38,582 bases of DNA from positions 1-38,582 of IMG/VR virus record IMGVR_UViG_3300010885_009426. The stretch is one strand, 5' to 3'. A model generated the notes under the pieces. The model made no database searches. It worked only from the letters and a program-made list of their open reading frames with translations, and was not told the DNA's origin. A program made the position numbers and the translations under genes. Source of the stretch: a virus. Below, in pieces: positions 1 through 6,434 of the stretch. Each line of letters opens with the position of its first letter. Positions within the stretch are counted from its first letter, which is position 1.

Positions 1-39
1 AAAGCCTTGAGTTTGTGTTGCTTCCTGTCCTTCTAGCAT
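1..39 (-). CDS. AAA+ ATPase, N-terminal fragment in the repeat
   Basis: This is the duplicate of the first 13 codons of the MoxR-like ATPase (full gene at 37752-38498). It starts at the ATG at 39 and runs off the window edge. It is not a second gene. It is present only because the contig ends overlap. Confidence 0.9.
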   Translation of the reverse strand, partial: MLEGQEATQTQGF

Positions 40-123
40 TTTATTCTCCCTTTTGTTTTGTTGTTGTTGTTTATATTGCTTATTACTTTGAGAGTTCTAC
101 ACTCTCAAATCTTTCACGGATAA
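1..123. repeat. left copy of 123-bp terminal direct repeat
   Basis: These 123 bases are identical to the last 123 bases of the window (38460-38582). The repeat carries the first 13 codons of the AAA+ ATPase gene, a spacer of about 40 bases, and the 3' end of the 57-residue gene that lies upstream of it in transcription order. The simplest reading is a circularly closed contig with an assembly overlap. A genuine short terminal redundancy is the alternative. Either way the two window ends are adjacent, and the AAA+ operon is continuous with the genes at the left end. Confidence 0.97.
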
Positions 124-256
124 CCCGTTTAATTTCTTTAATCAAAGGCAGTTCTACTTGGTTATAGACCAACTCATCGTTAAAACTTATAGTTGATTTA
201 ACCAATCTCTCAGCCTGAACTCTTGTAATGGCGTGTAACACTTGCTCTATGTCCAT
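83..256 (-). CDS. small hypothetical protein, first gene of the AAA+/VWA operon
   Basis: A 57-residue protein beginning MDIEQVLHAITRV and ending ESVELSK. I chose the ATG at 256 because an AAAGGGA ribosome site lies about 9 bases before it. The longer frame back to 397 would run through a GC-rich, hairpin-rich leader and a predicted promoter, and reads as an implausible Arg-rich extension. The protein looks all-helical and charged, with no recognised domain. Across the circular junction its stop is about 43 bases from the start of the AAA+ ATPase, so it is probably the first gene of that operon. Function unknown. Confidence 0.6.
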   Translation of the reverse strand: MDIEQVLHAITRVQAERLVKSTISFNDELVYNQVELPLIKEIKRVIRERFESVELSK

Positions 257-285
257 AGCGTTATATCCCTTTGCTTTTAAGTTAA

Positions 286-305
286 ACGCAATAGAAAAAT
301 TGCGT
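286..305 (-). other. hairpin at the predicted 5' end of the AAA+/VWA transcript
   Basis: A perfect 7-bp inverted repeat (ACGCAAT at 286-292, ATTGCGT at 299-305) with a 6-base loop. The predicted transcription start for the promoter at 313-340 is about 306, so the mRNA would begin with this stem. There is no U-run after it, so it does not look like a terminator. A 5' hairpin of this kind would be expected to protect the mRNA; that role is inferred. Confidence 0.55.
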
Positions 306-312
306 CGGGTCA

Positions 313-340
313 ATGCTAGCACCGCAGCGAGCCGTTGCAA
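313..340 (-). promoter_or_regulatory. predicted promoter of the AAA+/VWA operon
   Basis: On the minus strand there is a TTGCAA -35 box (340-335), a 16-base spacer and a TAGCAT -10 box (318-313) preceded by TGC, giving an extended -10. Predicted start near 306, about 50 bases before the ATG at 256. The same TTGCAA box occurs in the predicted promoters at 6712-6740 and 35195-35223. The location, in a 215-base gap upstream of the operon, supports it. Confidence 0.5.
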
Positions 341-370
341 ATCGGGGGCAATTTTTCGCAGTAGAAAGAA

Positions 371-410
371 CGCGCGCGCTCGCCCGTGCAGGCGCACGCA
401 CGCGCGCGCT
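371..410. repeat. GC-alternating repeat (CGCGCGCGCT twice, 30 bp apart)
   Basis: The 10-mer CGCGCGCGCT occurs at 371-380 and again at 401-410, separated by more alternating purine-pyrimidine sequence (GCGCACGCAC). The CG runs are self-complementary, so a GC hairpin or Z-DNA-prone tract is possible. It stands out sharply in a moderate-GC genome and lies just upstream of the predicted promoter at 313-340. A similar tract lies at 5231-5276. Between them, the gene-free stretch 257-471 holds this tract, the promoter and its hairpin, and the GGTAGC repeats. Confidence 0.7.
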
Positions 411-428
411 TGCGCAGGTCAAGCCCGT

Positions 429-473
429 TGTTGGTAGCAACCGTTGCTGGTAGCAGCGTTATTGGTAGCGGTC
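429..473. repeat. three tandem GGTAGC mini-hairpins
   Basis: GGTAGC occurs at 433, 449 and 464, spaced 16 and 15 bases. Each copy sits in a tiny stem around GTAG: GTTG/CAAC, GCTG/CAGC and a wobble-paired ATTG/CGGT. The arms differ between copies but mostly still pair. The array lies immediately after the stop codon of the minus-strand gene 472-1032, so it would be in the 3' region of that message. Confidence 0.5.
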
Positions 474-1032
474 ACCAATGAAAGCACGCATTGAACAATG
501 CGTCGATCAAATCATTCTCTCCTGTTTTGATTTTAGATTTAGGATAGGTTGCGCAATTTACTTCATCACCGTTTCGGATGATGACATGCACACCACGTGG
601 AGTTGTGAGAGTTGTAATGTACATAGTTACTTTGTCGTCACACTCTGATGCTTCTTTCTTTGAGGCAACTGCGGTCTTGGATGCCCATGCTTCTGATCGG
701 GTAATGATACCCAGGCATTTGTCTGCCTTGCATTCTTGGATCATGTCCGAATCCTGCAACGCCACGAATAGATCTCCGTAGGTTCCCTTGTATTTGATAG
801 CTAAAGCTTCGGCCTCATCATCAAAAGCATCTTCTGGATTAACTAGATCCATTTCTGGGTCACCATTCATACTCATGTACCAGATCTCGCTTGATGAATC
901 ATCAATTGATCCCTTGGATGCAAAGAAATCTTCTACCTTTTTGAAGTCGTCAAGCTCTTGCTCTAGTCCTTCTTGTACGATGCTTTCGTAGGCCTCACGC
1001 AAAATGTTATCTACCTGCTCTTCAAACTCCAC
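472..1032 (-). CDS. hypothetical acidic protein
   Basis: A 186-residue acidic protein starting at a GTG with a clear AAGGAG site 6 bases upstream. The N-terminal half is rich in Glu and Asp. The C-terminal half alternates hydrophobic strands (VTMYITTL, GVHVIIRNGDEV) and carries several cysteines, one in the last residues (NACFHW). No family was recognised. It overlaps the next upstream gene by 11 bases, so it belongs to the early polycistronic transcript. I cannot assign a role. Confidence 0.8.
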   Translation of the reverse strand: MEFEEQVDNILREAYESIVQEGLEQELDDFKKVEDFFASKGSIDDSSSEIWYMSMNGDPEMDLVNPEDAFDDEAEALAIKYKGTYGDLFVALQDSDMIQECKADKCLGIITRSEAWASKTAVASKKEASECDDKVTMYITTLTTPRGVHVIIRNGDEVNCATYPKSKIKTGENDLIDALFNACFHW

Positions 1033-1237
1033 GTTGTTCTCCTTGCTTAGCTCTGTACAAAGAGTACTCTTTGCTGCGTTCTACCGCTTCTATTGGTAAA
1101 TGATTTGATATGCCAATAGCCAAGTCGGTTATCGGACCACGGATATGGTTAGGTGCCCTAAGTGCAGCCACTAACAACTCAACTAACAGGTTCTCCATTA
1201 CTTCTAAGTCCTCAGTTTGGAACTTCGGAATGTTCAT
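1022..1237 (-). CDS. small hypothetical protein
   Basis: A 71-residue protein starting at an ATG preceded by AAGGG. It reads as a helical protein (DLEVMENLLVELLVAALRAP) with no Cys or obvious motif. It overlaps the genes on both sides: 26 bases with the zinc-ribbon gene and 11 with the acidic protein. Such overlaps indicate translational coupling within the early operon. No function can be given. Confidence 0.75.
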   Translation of the reverse strand: MNIPKFQTEDLEVMENLLVELLVAALRAPNHIRGPITDLAIGISNHLPIEAVERSKEYSLYRAKQGEQRGV

Positions 1238-1361
1238 TTCGTTTTCCCTTCTCTTCCATTTGTTTAATTGAATGACGGTTCGAGCACGTTGGTGGTTCAG
1301 ATAACTCTACATAGGTAACTATCTGATTGTTACAAGTGCTGCAATTCCAATGACGTTTCAT
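1212..1361 (-). CDS. small zinc-ribbon protein
   Basis: A 49-residue frame beginning MKRHWNCSTCNNQIVTYVEL. C7-x2-C10 and C26, with H30 four residues later, could bind one zinc. The layout (W-x-C-x2-C, then a hydrophobic strand, then PPTC) matches a small zinc-ribbon type often seen in actinophage early regions. The ATG at 1361 has a strong GGAAGGGA site. It overlaps the genes before and after (32 and 26 bases), so it is embedded in the coupled early operon. Probably a nucleic-acid or protein-binding accessory; the role is inferred. Confidence 0.7.
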   Translation of the reverse strand: MKRHWNCSTCNNQIVTYVELSEPPTCSNRHSIKQMEEKGKRNEHSEVPN

Positions 1362-1707
1362 GTGTTATCCCTTCCCTGCATATGCATGGCTTGACGTATG
1401 TGTATTCCTTCCCAGTCTCCGATAGTGCCGTGTATCTTTCACCCCAACCCGACCCGTTACAAACCGTACATGTGGTGATCTGGTCATTGGGTCTCATGTC
1501 TTTTAGTAAGGTCTTGATTCTATGTAGTGATGGAAACTCTCCGTCTCTTTCCACAATATCAATAACCCTGCGACACATGTGCACCGATGCAGCCAAGAGT
1601 TGTTTGTCCACTCTCCAACCAGACTTGATTGTGTTGCGTGCTACCTGCCTGTTGGGGTACAGCGCACACAACCTATCAACGAATCGATCTATGTTTTCTG
1701 GCAGCAT
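1330..1707 (-). CDS. protein with a CxxCxGxG-type zinc motif
   Basis: A 125-residue protein from the ATG at 1707, which follows an AAGGAGG site; a TTG one codon earlier is less likely. The N-terminal two thirds are helical and basic. The C-terminal third has CTVCNGSGW and then CIC, a DnaJ-like zinc-knuckle pattern. Phage helicase loaders and replication accessory proteins sometimes look like this, but the similarity is too thin for a call. It overlaps the small gene upstream by 32 bases and the zinc-ribbon gene downstream by 32. Confidence 0.75.
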   Translation of the reverse strand: MLPENIDRFVDRLCALYPNRQVARNTIKSGWRVDKQLLAASVHMCRRVIDIVERDGEFPSLHRIKTLLKDMRPNDQITTCTVCNGSGWGERYTALSETGKEYTYVKPCICREGITHETSLELQHL

Positions 1708-1834
1708 CAATCCTCCTTCTCGTTATCTCGTTCTCAATTATTGATACACAATTGACAAGCTCATCTTCTTCTAGTTTGCCAACGAATGCGCGACGCAAAA
1801 ACTTTGACACACTAATTAACATCTCGTCTGTCAT
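1676..1834 (-). CDS. small hypothetical protein coupled to WhiB
   Basis: A 52-residue frame, MTDEMLISVSKFLRRAFVGK and onward, ending in a basic helix (RRRIDAARKHRSIR). Its ATG overlaps the WhiB stop codon as ATGA, the usual arrangement for translational reinitiation. Its 3' end overlaps the next gene by 32 bases. No family was recognised. The basic C-terminus would allow nucleic-acid binding, but that is only a possibility. Confidence 0.65.
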   Translation of the reverse strand: MTDEMLISVSKFLRRAFVGKLEEDELVNCVSIIENEITRRRIDAARKHRSIR

Positions 1835-2112
1835 GATGATTTCTTCGCCCACTCAACCCTCGCTTTATATCTACGTCTTTCATTCAATGTCATGCCACCC
1901 CAAATACCGTAGGTAATGAAGTTGTCGATTGCAAAATCTAGGCATTGCTGCTGGACTTTGCAACCTCCACATAACTCTTTGATTGTTTTTCTTTCTGAGC
2001 TGCTGTTGCCACGCTCTGGAAAGAACATGTCGGTCGGCATACCTTTGCAGGCTGACTCGTCACCCCAGCTAAAGTCCTTGTTAAACAAGGAGAACTCATT
2101 CATTAATTCCAT
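1831..2112 (-). CDS. whiB: WhiB-family iron-sulfur transcription factor
   Basis: WhiB proteins are actinobacterial regulators that bind a 4Fe-4S cluster through four cysteines and interact with the sigma factor. All hallmarks are present: C-x25-C-x2-C-x5-C (SAC, then LCGGCKVQQQC), the GIWGGMT turn, and a basic C-terminal tail (LNERRRYKARVEWAKK). I start at the ATG at 2112 because AAAGGA precedes it by 7 bases. An in-frame ATG at 2136 has only a weak site and would add 8 residues. The gene lies in the early operon and is coupled by ATGA to the next small gene. Phage WhiB proteins are known to act on host WhiB targets, so a role in redirecting host transcription or blocking superinfection is plausible. 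Confidence 0.95.
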   Translation of the reverse strand: MELMNEFSLFNKDFSWGDESACKGMPTDMFFPERGNSSSERKTIKELCGGCKVQQQCLDFAIDNFITYGIWGGMTLNERRRYKARVEWAKKSS

Positions 2113-2142
2113 ATCCCATTCCTTTCTATCTTTCATTGGTTT

Positions 2143-2685
2143 CTATCCGATATCCCAGGGACTCCACCCCGCGACATCGTAAAGGAGTTTGCCTGCTATG
2201 AGGTTAGTGAGCGGGTCTAACAGTATAGACTGCTCGCACACCCCAAGTCTCTTGCAGATAAGTCCGTGGTATTGGGCATGATCCTGCTTCCAATGTATCC
2301 CGTTAATCTGCAGCAACCCTGTGTCTGACCTATGGTTCCACTCGGAAACCCCAGTTATATTGCAGTTCCCATCAACCATATCCCCGCCAGCACGGTTAGG
2401 GCAGCCACCCGATTCCCTCAGGATTATCTGACCAAGCTTCTTCCATGTCGAGCGAGGCCACCCAGCCTGAGTTGCCAAGCTCGGTAGCCAAGAGATATCC
2501 CCGTGCTTGAAGGTCACGGGTTTTGGCAAGTCCAGCCTCTCGTGCTTTACGAGCGTCGTTGGCAATGATCCCGATACTTGTATCGAGATTGAATCTGGTG
2601 AAGGTGCGATTGCTGCTTGAGCTTGCGAACTCAGAGTAATCAACCCTGCCAAAGGTACGGCTATGCACCGTATAAGTATGTTCAT
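2143..2685 (-). CDS. secreted lysozyme-like transglycosylase
   Basis: A 180-residue protein with a cleavable signal peptide (about residues 1-24, ending SSQAQA). The mature part carries lytic transglycosylase/lysozyme-like motifs: catalytic-type Glu at 91 in ILRESGG, then DTGLLQIN at 121-128, and NLIAGKLLYD followed by a C-terminal WSPW. Four Cys (95, 108, 144, 150) may form disulfides outside the membrane. Such enzymes cleave the glycan strand of peptidoglycan. It is far from the lysis cassette and in the early operon, so it may remodel the wall rather than act as the main endolysin. The start has a GGGAGGG site. Confidence 0.85.
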   Translation of the reverse strand: MNILIRCIAVPLAGLITLSSQAQAAIAPSPDSISIQVSGSLPTTLVKHERLDLPKPVTFKHGDISWLPSLATQAGWPRSTWKKLGQIILRESGGCPNRAGGDMVDGNCNITGVSEWNHRSDTGLLQINGIHWKQDHAQYHGLICKRLGVCEQSILLDPLTNLIAGKLLYDVAGWSPWDIG

Positions 2686-2696
2686 TGTTCCCTCCC

Positions 2697-2702
2697 ATTA
2701 TA
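2697..2702 (-). promoter_or_regulatory. possible -10 box before the secreted lysozyme gene
   Basis: A perfect TATAAT lies 11 bases before the ATG at 2685 on the minus strand. It would give a very short leader containing the GGGAGGG site. No good -35 box is present at the right distance. A small inverted repeat (CCTTAT/ATAAGG) ends the gene before it. Weak evidence; it may be chance. Confidence 0.3.
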
Positions 2703-2720
2703 GTAAAACTCCTGAAGTCC

Positions 2721-3164
2721 TTATGGAATAAGGCTTATGATTTCTGTGAACTCGGTAAGAGTAATTAACACGATACCTTCTGATGTTCCGTCTGGCATTG
2801 CGACCATCACAAATGGGCGATTGTCACCCAACGCCTTTGCTTGATCACTCTGTGCTTTCGCGTCTCTGAATCGTGTATAAATCGGACCAACTTGCGCGCC
2901 CGCTTTGACCTCGGTACGAAAAGCACCACCCCAATTTTCCTCGTGACGGGTAAGATGACCACCCAACCCAAGTTTCTTACGGGCACGACGTGCTTTTGAA
3001 TCCCCTTTAGATCTGTTACGTTTACCCCTAGCTGCAGGGTCGCCACAGTTGCGAATCCTACGCGCACCGTCACGACTGGGGCGCCCGAGTGTTCCGAATA
3101 GGGGACATCCCTTGGCGTTGCACTTATCTTGGTTGCCTTCACAGTAACCTTTCCTTTCATCCAT
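2721..3164 (-). CDS. possible Holliday-junction resolvase-like nuclease
   Basis: A 147-residue basic protein. The N-terminus has four Cys (8, 15, 20, 40) that could bind zinc (the fourth in RNCGDPAARG). A Lys/Arg stretch follows (KGDSKARRARKKLGL). The motif HEENWGG followed by EVKAG (Glu75/76, Glu85, Lys87) fits the core of PD-(D/E)xK nucleases such as archaeal Hjc resolvases. Many actinophages carry this family beside recombination genes, as here, directly downstream of the annealing protein and nuclease. The nuclease assignment is an inference from the E-x-K motif and context. The start overlaps the stop of the ribbon-helix-helix gene. Confidence 0.6.
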   Translation of the reverse strand: MDERKGYCEGNQDKCNAKGCPLFGTLGRPSRDGARRIRNCGDPAARGKRNRSKGDSKARRARKKLGLGGHLTRHEENWGGAFRTEVKAGAQVGPIYTRFRDAKAQSDQAKALGDNRPFVMVAMPDGTSEGIVLITLTEFTEIISLIP

Positions 3165-3306
3165 TGTATTGTCCGAGTGCTTCGTTAAGTAAAACTCTAA
3201 TCGTTTCAGATCTTGTCTTGCGTATCCGTTTGGATACCTTGTTGACCTGCTTGAGCAACTCGGTATCCAAACGAACAGCGATTAAAGTTTTAGCTATCTT
3301 GCTCAC
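3157..3306 (-). CDS. ribbon-helix-helix (CopG-like) DNA-binding protein
   Basis: A 49-residue frame starting at a GTG that overlaps the previous stop codon (GTGA). The sequence reads TLIAVRLDTELLKQVNK for the N-terminal beta strand and first helix, then TRSETIRVLLNEALGQ for the second helix. This is the classic CopG/Arc ribbon-helix-helix pattern, including the R-S-E-x-I-R turn. It would dimerise and bind an operator, and so may repress this or another phage operon. It sits between the annealing protein and the resolvase-like gene and overlaps both by a few bases. Confidence 0.75.
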   Translation of the reverse strand: MSKIAKTLIAVRLDTELLKQVNKVSKRIRKTRSETIRVLLNEALGQYNG

Positions 3307-3938
3307 TTGTATTGGGTGATAAGCGCTGATGCTTCACCCTTAGTAAGTTCGTCAAGCTTTGTGATGTTGCGATTGACAGCTGCGCTACAGACATCTGCGA
3401 CTTCTTTGTTGTCGGAGATACCTTGGTTGCGTAACACGGCACGTAACATACCTAGTTGTTTAGGAGATGCTGCTTCCCCTGGGTTTTTGATAGAGATGTT
3501 TCGTGGTTGTTCTTGCTCACCATCTTCTACATAGGTAGCACCGTTACTGACCAGCTCATCCATGATTTCGTTTACATTGTTCTTTGGGCTGGCAGCCACA
3601 GGGGTTGCTCGCTGTACCTTCTGCATCTCTTCGCGGCTAGGGCGTGCACCCTTGGCTGCGTACCCACAGTTAGCGAGAGCCCTGCCAATGGCGCTGGTCT
3701 CTGCGTTCTCTGCGTGTGAGGTGCGGTTTACTGGGCTTGCACCCCGTAGTTCTTCTGCATACCCGCTTGCTACTGGCCTTACATCTTCACGGTCAAAGTA
3801 AACCTCTGCTCGTATAAGGATGCGTGTGTCGTCGTAGTAATGGATGGATGTAATGACCCGACCATCTGTGTGGTCAGCCCAAAACTTTACAAGTCTGTCT
3901 TCGACTGTTTCGTAATTATCTAAGTTGAACCCTGGCAT
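3303..3938 (-). CDS. single-strand annealing protein (MPGFNLD family)
   Basis: A 211-residue protein opening with MPGFNLDNYETVEDRL, a start shared by a family widespread in actinophages. The motif NAETSAIGRALANCGYA (about 78-94) resembles the conserved region of ERF/Sak-type annealing proteins. A C-terminal helical tail follows a low-complexity linker and contains KQLGMLRAVLRNQG. It lies directly after a YqaJ-like nuclease, and its AAGGAG site overlaps that gene's stop codon. Nuclease plus annealing protein is the standard phage recombination pair. The annealing role is inferred from motif and neighbour. Confidence 0.75.
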   Translation of the reverse strand: MPGFNLDNYETVEDRLVKFWADHTDGRVITSIHYYDDTRILIRAEVYFDREDVRPVASGYAEELRGASPVNRTSHAENAETSAIGRALANCGYAAKGARPSREEMQKVQRATPVAASPKNNVNEIMDELVSNGATYVEDGEQEQPRNISIKNPGEAASPKQLGMLRAVLRNQGISDNKEVADVCSAAVNRNITKLDELTKGEASALITQYK

Positions 3939-3940
3939 TG

Positions 3941-4879
3941 TTATCTCCTTACCTTTGTTTTGAGGACACGGAATTCCGTATCCTTCCTGTATTTCTTTGA
4001 CAAGACTGGATGGTCTTTATCAAACCTTGATGAATCAAACACGTTGCGTGTCTGTGTCTTCCATGTTACGACGATATCGCCGTTGAGTATTCCTTCCTCT
4101 GCTTCTTTCATCATTAGACCAAGCTCTGCTTTGAGTCCGCTTTCAAGTTCGTCAAGTTCTTTCTTTGCTTTCTTTACTTGTTCTAATTGATTGACAATCT
4201 CTATTGCTGTTGGTGGAAGAATCGTTTGTGTACTTGATGACTTGTTGTACAGATCAGATACGTTATCGTAAGAAAGTTTTGCTACCTCAGGCACCAATCC
4301 TTGCTCGATTAGATTCAGAAACTCATCAACTGCGCTGATGTGTATCTGTTGTTCATCGGACGTAATGATCTGCGTGTACTGATGCAGCTCAAGGTTGCTG
4401 TCAAAGATGCGCCACTCAATCTGATTAGTACCTGCGCAGATGGATTGTTGTACGCCTTGCCAATACCATTGACGTGGCAGTACACCTTCCCAACGTTTCT
4501 TGGTTGTCTTGATTTCAAACGGTATGCCATCGCTGGTGATTGCGTCAAGTGTGGCAATCATGCGAGCATCTCCATTCTCGAAGCAATACATAATGTCTGG
4601 GGTAAGCAAAGCAATGTCTTCTAGATCGGATGTCCATTGGATGAGGACTGGTTCAAGTCGGTTGCCTCGCTCCATTGCAGCGTTGGCTGGCTTGGGTTGC
4701 GGTGCTTCGTCAGCAAGTAGTTCTACTGCGAGATCTCCTGGTGTCATGTACTCGTGCTCATTGTGTACTGCTGCTGCGCTTGATGCAGCGATTCGTGATA
4801 GCCCTTCAGCGTTGCGCCAACGTACCTCTAACCATTCTTGGCTGCCGTGTTCTGGCTTATTGATTGTGTATCTGTTCAT
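3941..4879 (-). CDS. YqaJ/RecB-like exonuclease
   Basis: A 312-residue PD-(D/E)xK nuclease of the YqaJ viral recombinase type. The active-site residues are visible in order: E76 in GNRLEP, D112 in ATLDAI, E122 and K124 in FEIKTTKK, and the conserved helix QWYWQGVQQ (137-145). The N-terminal half before residue 76 matches the substrate-handling part of the family, and a coiled coil (VKKAKKELDELESGLKAEL) follows the catalytic core. It would resect double-stranded ends to give single strands for the annealing protein encoded next. An AAGGAAGAGG site precedes the start. Confidence 0.88.
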   Translation of the reverse strand: MNRYTINKPEHGSQEWLEVRWRNAEGLSRIAASSAAAVHNEHEYMTPGDLAVELLADEAPQPKPANAAMERGNRLEPVLIQWTSDLEDIALLTPDIMYCFENGDARMIATLDAITSDGIPFEIKTTKKRWEGVLPRQWYWQGVQQSICAGTNQIEWRIFDSNLELHQYTQIITSDEQQIHISAVDEFLNLIEQGLVPEVAKLSYDNVSDLYNKSSSTQTILPPTAIEIVNQLEQVKKAKKELDELESGLKAELGLMMKEAEEGILNGDIVVTWKTQTRNVFDSSRFDKDHPVLSKKYRKDTEFRVLKTKVRR

Positions 4880-4907
4880 CCTCTTCCTTTCATGTAATAC
4901 AAACGTA

Positions 4908-5201
4908 TCACGTCAGAGGGATGGACACAACCTTTGATTCAAGATTTATTTGGATGCACTTGAATTCTTTGACCATTGCTGTGGGTATATGTAGAACATG
5001 GTCTACGTCATCGTTCGGGGTGATGCTCTGATATATGGTGATGTGTCCTTCTTTGCCACCGTCAGACTGAGGCAGAAGAAATCCTGCCGTGCGCACGAGC
5101 ACGGGTTCTTGGTCAAGGTCTCGTATGTTGGTCCAGGTTTCGCTACCCGAGTGTGCGTCGATCCACGTCACGTATATATAGGTGAGTTCATTCTTCGTCA
5201 T
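4908..5201 (-). CDS. conserved small phage protein
   Basis: A 97-residue protein from the ATG at 5201, chosen because GGGGAG lies 10 bases upstream. The longer frame to 5243 would read through a GC-rich repeat. The sequence reads as a beta-rich domain (YIYVTWIDAHSGSETW, PVLVRTAGFLLPQSDGGKEG, HVLHIPTAMVKEF). Small proteins of this shape (V-x-W-x-D-A at the start, an I-P-x-x-x-I/V end) are common in phages and uncharacterised. Function unknown. It precedes the nuclease gene by 28 bases. Confidence 0.7.
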   Translation of the reverse strand: MTKNELTYIYVTWIDAHSGSETWTNIRDLDQEPVLVRTAGFLLPQSDGGKEGHITIYQSITPNDDVDHVLHIPTAMVKEFKCIQINLESKVVSIPLT

Positions 5202-5230
5202 CGTCTGGTTTCTCCCCGCAGATTGGGTCG

Positions 5231-5276
5231 CGCGGGCGCACACCTTTATTTACGCACGCGCACAGGCGCGCGCGTG
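5231..5276. repeat. second GC-alternating tract with inverted repeat
   Basis: The 75-base gap between two early genes holds alternating CG/CA sequence: GCGCGGGCGCACACC, then ACGCACGCGC, ACAG and GCGCGCGCG. The last two arms pair imperfectly as a GC hairpin. It shares the words CGCACGCGC and CAGGCGC with the tract at 371-410. No U-run follows on either strand, so it is not a standard terminator. It may be a pausing, processing or protein-binding site. Confidence 0.55.
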
Positions 5277-5447
5277 TCACGGTTGTACCTTTGGTAGGTA
5301 TTCGTAACTGGCGTAACTCATTGAGATGATGCGCCCATCACGGCCTATCCCAATCCAAGTCGGGGCATCCGAATCACAATTGCAGCCGACCACTTTTGTC
5401 TCGTCGTGTTCAACGATGGTGTCGCAATGCTGGCAAGCAAGTCTCAT
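5277..5447 (-). CDS. small zinc-binding protein
   Basis: A 56-residue frame, MRLACQHCDTIVEHDE and onward, with C5-x2-C8 and then C22-x-C24 (GCNCDSD), a compact zinc-ribbon-like set. Its ATG overlaps the stop codon of the metallophosphoesterase (ATGA), so translation is probably coupled. The middle strand PTWIGIGRDGRIISMS looks like a small beta domain. Its position next to the phosphoesterase suggests a partner or accessory role, but that is inference only. Confidence 0.65.
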   Translation of the reverse strand: MRLACQHCDTIVEHDETKVVGCNCDSDAPTWIGIGRDGRIISMSYASYEYLPKVQP

Positions 5448-6433
5448 AGCCAACACACATACTCTGCGGTTACACGGCCCTTGTGCGGGTCTATGAAATG
5501 TATTCGCTGCGATGGTTTACCTACGGCAGCAATGAATGTGCGGGCGTATTCGTTGTGTGATTCGGGTGAGCCTGTAACAAACACACGCCCACCATTAGCC
5601 ATAGTGAGGGCTGTTGGTGTGTGGAAATGTCCCATATAACAATCGTCAAATGGTTCCACTACGCCTGTAGACCATGCGGATACCTTGCGTAAGATGTTGC
5701 CGAACGAACCTATCTCGTCGCCGTGCACCAGTAATACTTTGTAATTACCAATATGAAAGATCTGGTACCAGTCATCTGACATTTGCCATTTGACATGCTT
5801 GATGTCTTTGCAATTGTTTGATGCAATCTGATACGCCATGCGATCAATGTTGTCACCAGAAGGCATGTCGCCTTTGCGTCCCAACCTGCCGTGGTTGCCA
5901 AACTCACACACGACTGTGACTTTCTCAAACGATTGGGCAAGCGAGCGAATGCATCCCTCAATGATGCGGACTACCTCGAATAACTGTTCGTATAGATGTG
6001 CACCTATCTCATACTGTTGCCCTGGGAATATGCCGACACCTTCTACCATGTCGCCACCCAACATAACTACACACTCTCTTACTGGATGATGTGCTCGTTG
6101 GATTTCTGTAAGCTGCAACACTTTCTCCATCATGCTGTCCATGCGGGATGATAGTGCGGGGATGTCGTATGAAATAGTTTTCTTGCCAGCTTGCCAATCG
6201 GTAAGATGAACAAGAGCTACTTCTGGTTTACCTTTCCTTGCATCCTTGAGTGGAGGAATAATCTTTGGGCGTGGAGTGGATAGCAGCGAGTTAGCTGCTG
6301 CTTCATACACAGCTTCTATTAGGTTGGCTGTTTTGAACTTTGCTTTTGCTTCAGCTCTTTGGCTGTGTAGTAACGCTTTCTTTAATTCAATTAGATTACT
6401 TTCGAGTTGGATAACCTCATTGAATTTGCTCAC
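5444..6433 (-). CDS. calcineurin-like metallophosphoesterase
   Basis: A 329-residue two-metal phosphoesterase with an N-terminal coiled coil (about 1-50). Metal-binding blocks are in order: LTDWQAG (D79), GGDM (126-129), GNHGR (179-183), VHGDE (236-240) and GHFHT (268-272). The first block has D-x-Q where most members have D-x-H. Family members cleave phosphodiesters, including DNA ends (SbcD/Mre11). In the early recombination region, DNA processing is the likely job, though nucleotide or RNA substrates cannot be excluded. It starts at a GTG one base after the upstream stop, with a GGAG site inside the upstream gene. Confidence 0.88.
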   Translation of the reverse strand: MSKFNEVIQLESNLIELKKALLHSQRAEAKAKFKTANLIEAVYEAAANSLLSTPRPKIIPPLKDARKGKPEVALVHLTDWQAGKKTISYDIPALSSRMDSMMEKVLQLTEIQRAHHPVRECVVMLGGDMVEGVGIFPGQQYEIGAHLYEQLFEVVRIIEGCIRSLAQSFEKVTVVCEFGNHGRLGRKGDMPSGDNIDRMAYQIASNNCKDIKHVKWQMSDDWYQIFHIGNYKVLLVHGDEIGSFGNILRKVSAWSTGVVEPFDDCYMGHFHTPTALTMANGGRVFVTGSPESHNEYARTFIAAVGKPSQRIHFIDPHKGRVTAEYVCWL

Positions 6434-6434
6434 G

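Noticed and set aside
1920-1970. TTGCAA-17-TANNNT promoter-like combinations inside whiB
   Set aside because: Within coding sequence and without a leader hairpin or downstream gene start; shows how often this weak pattern arises by chance.
2396-2698. 100-residue frame overlapping the secreted lysozyme gene in another frame
   Set aside because: It covers most of a gene with a signal peptide and clear motifs, and its own product has no recognisable features.
2807-3160. 117-residue frame inside the resolvase-like gene
   Set aside because: Basic low-complexity shadow of a frame that has conserved motifs.
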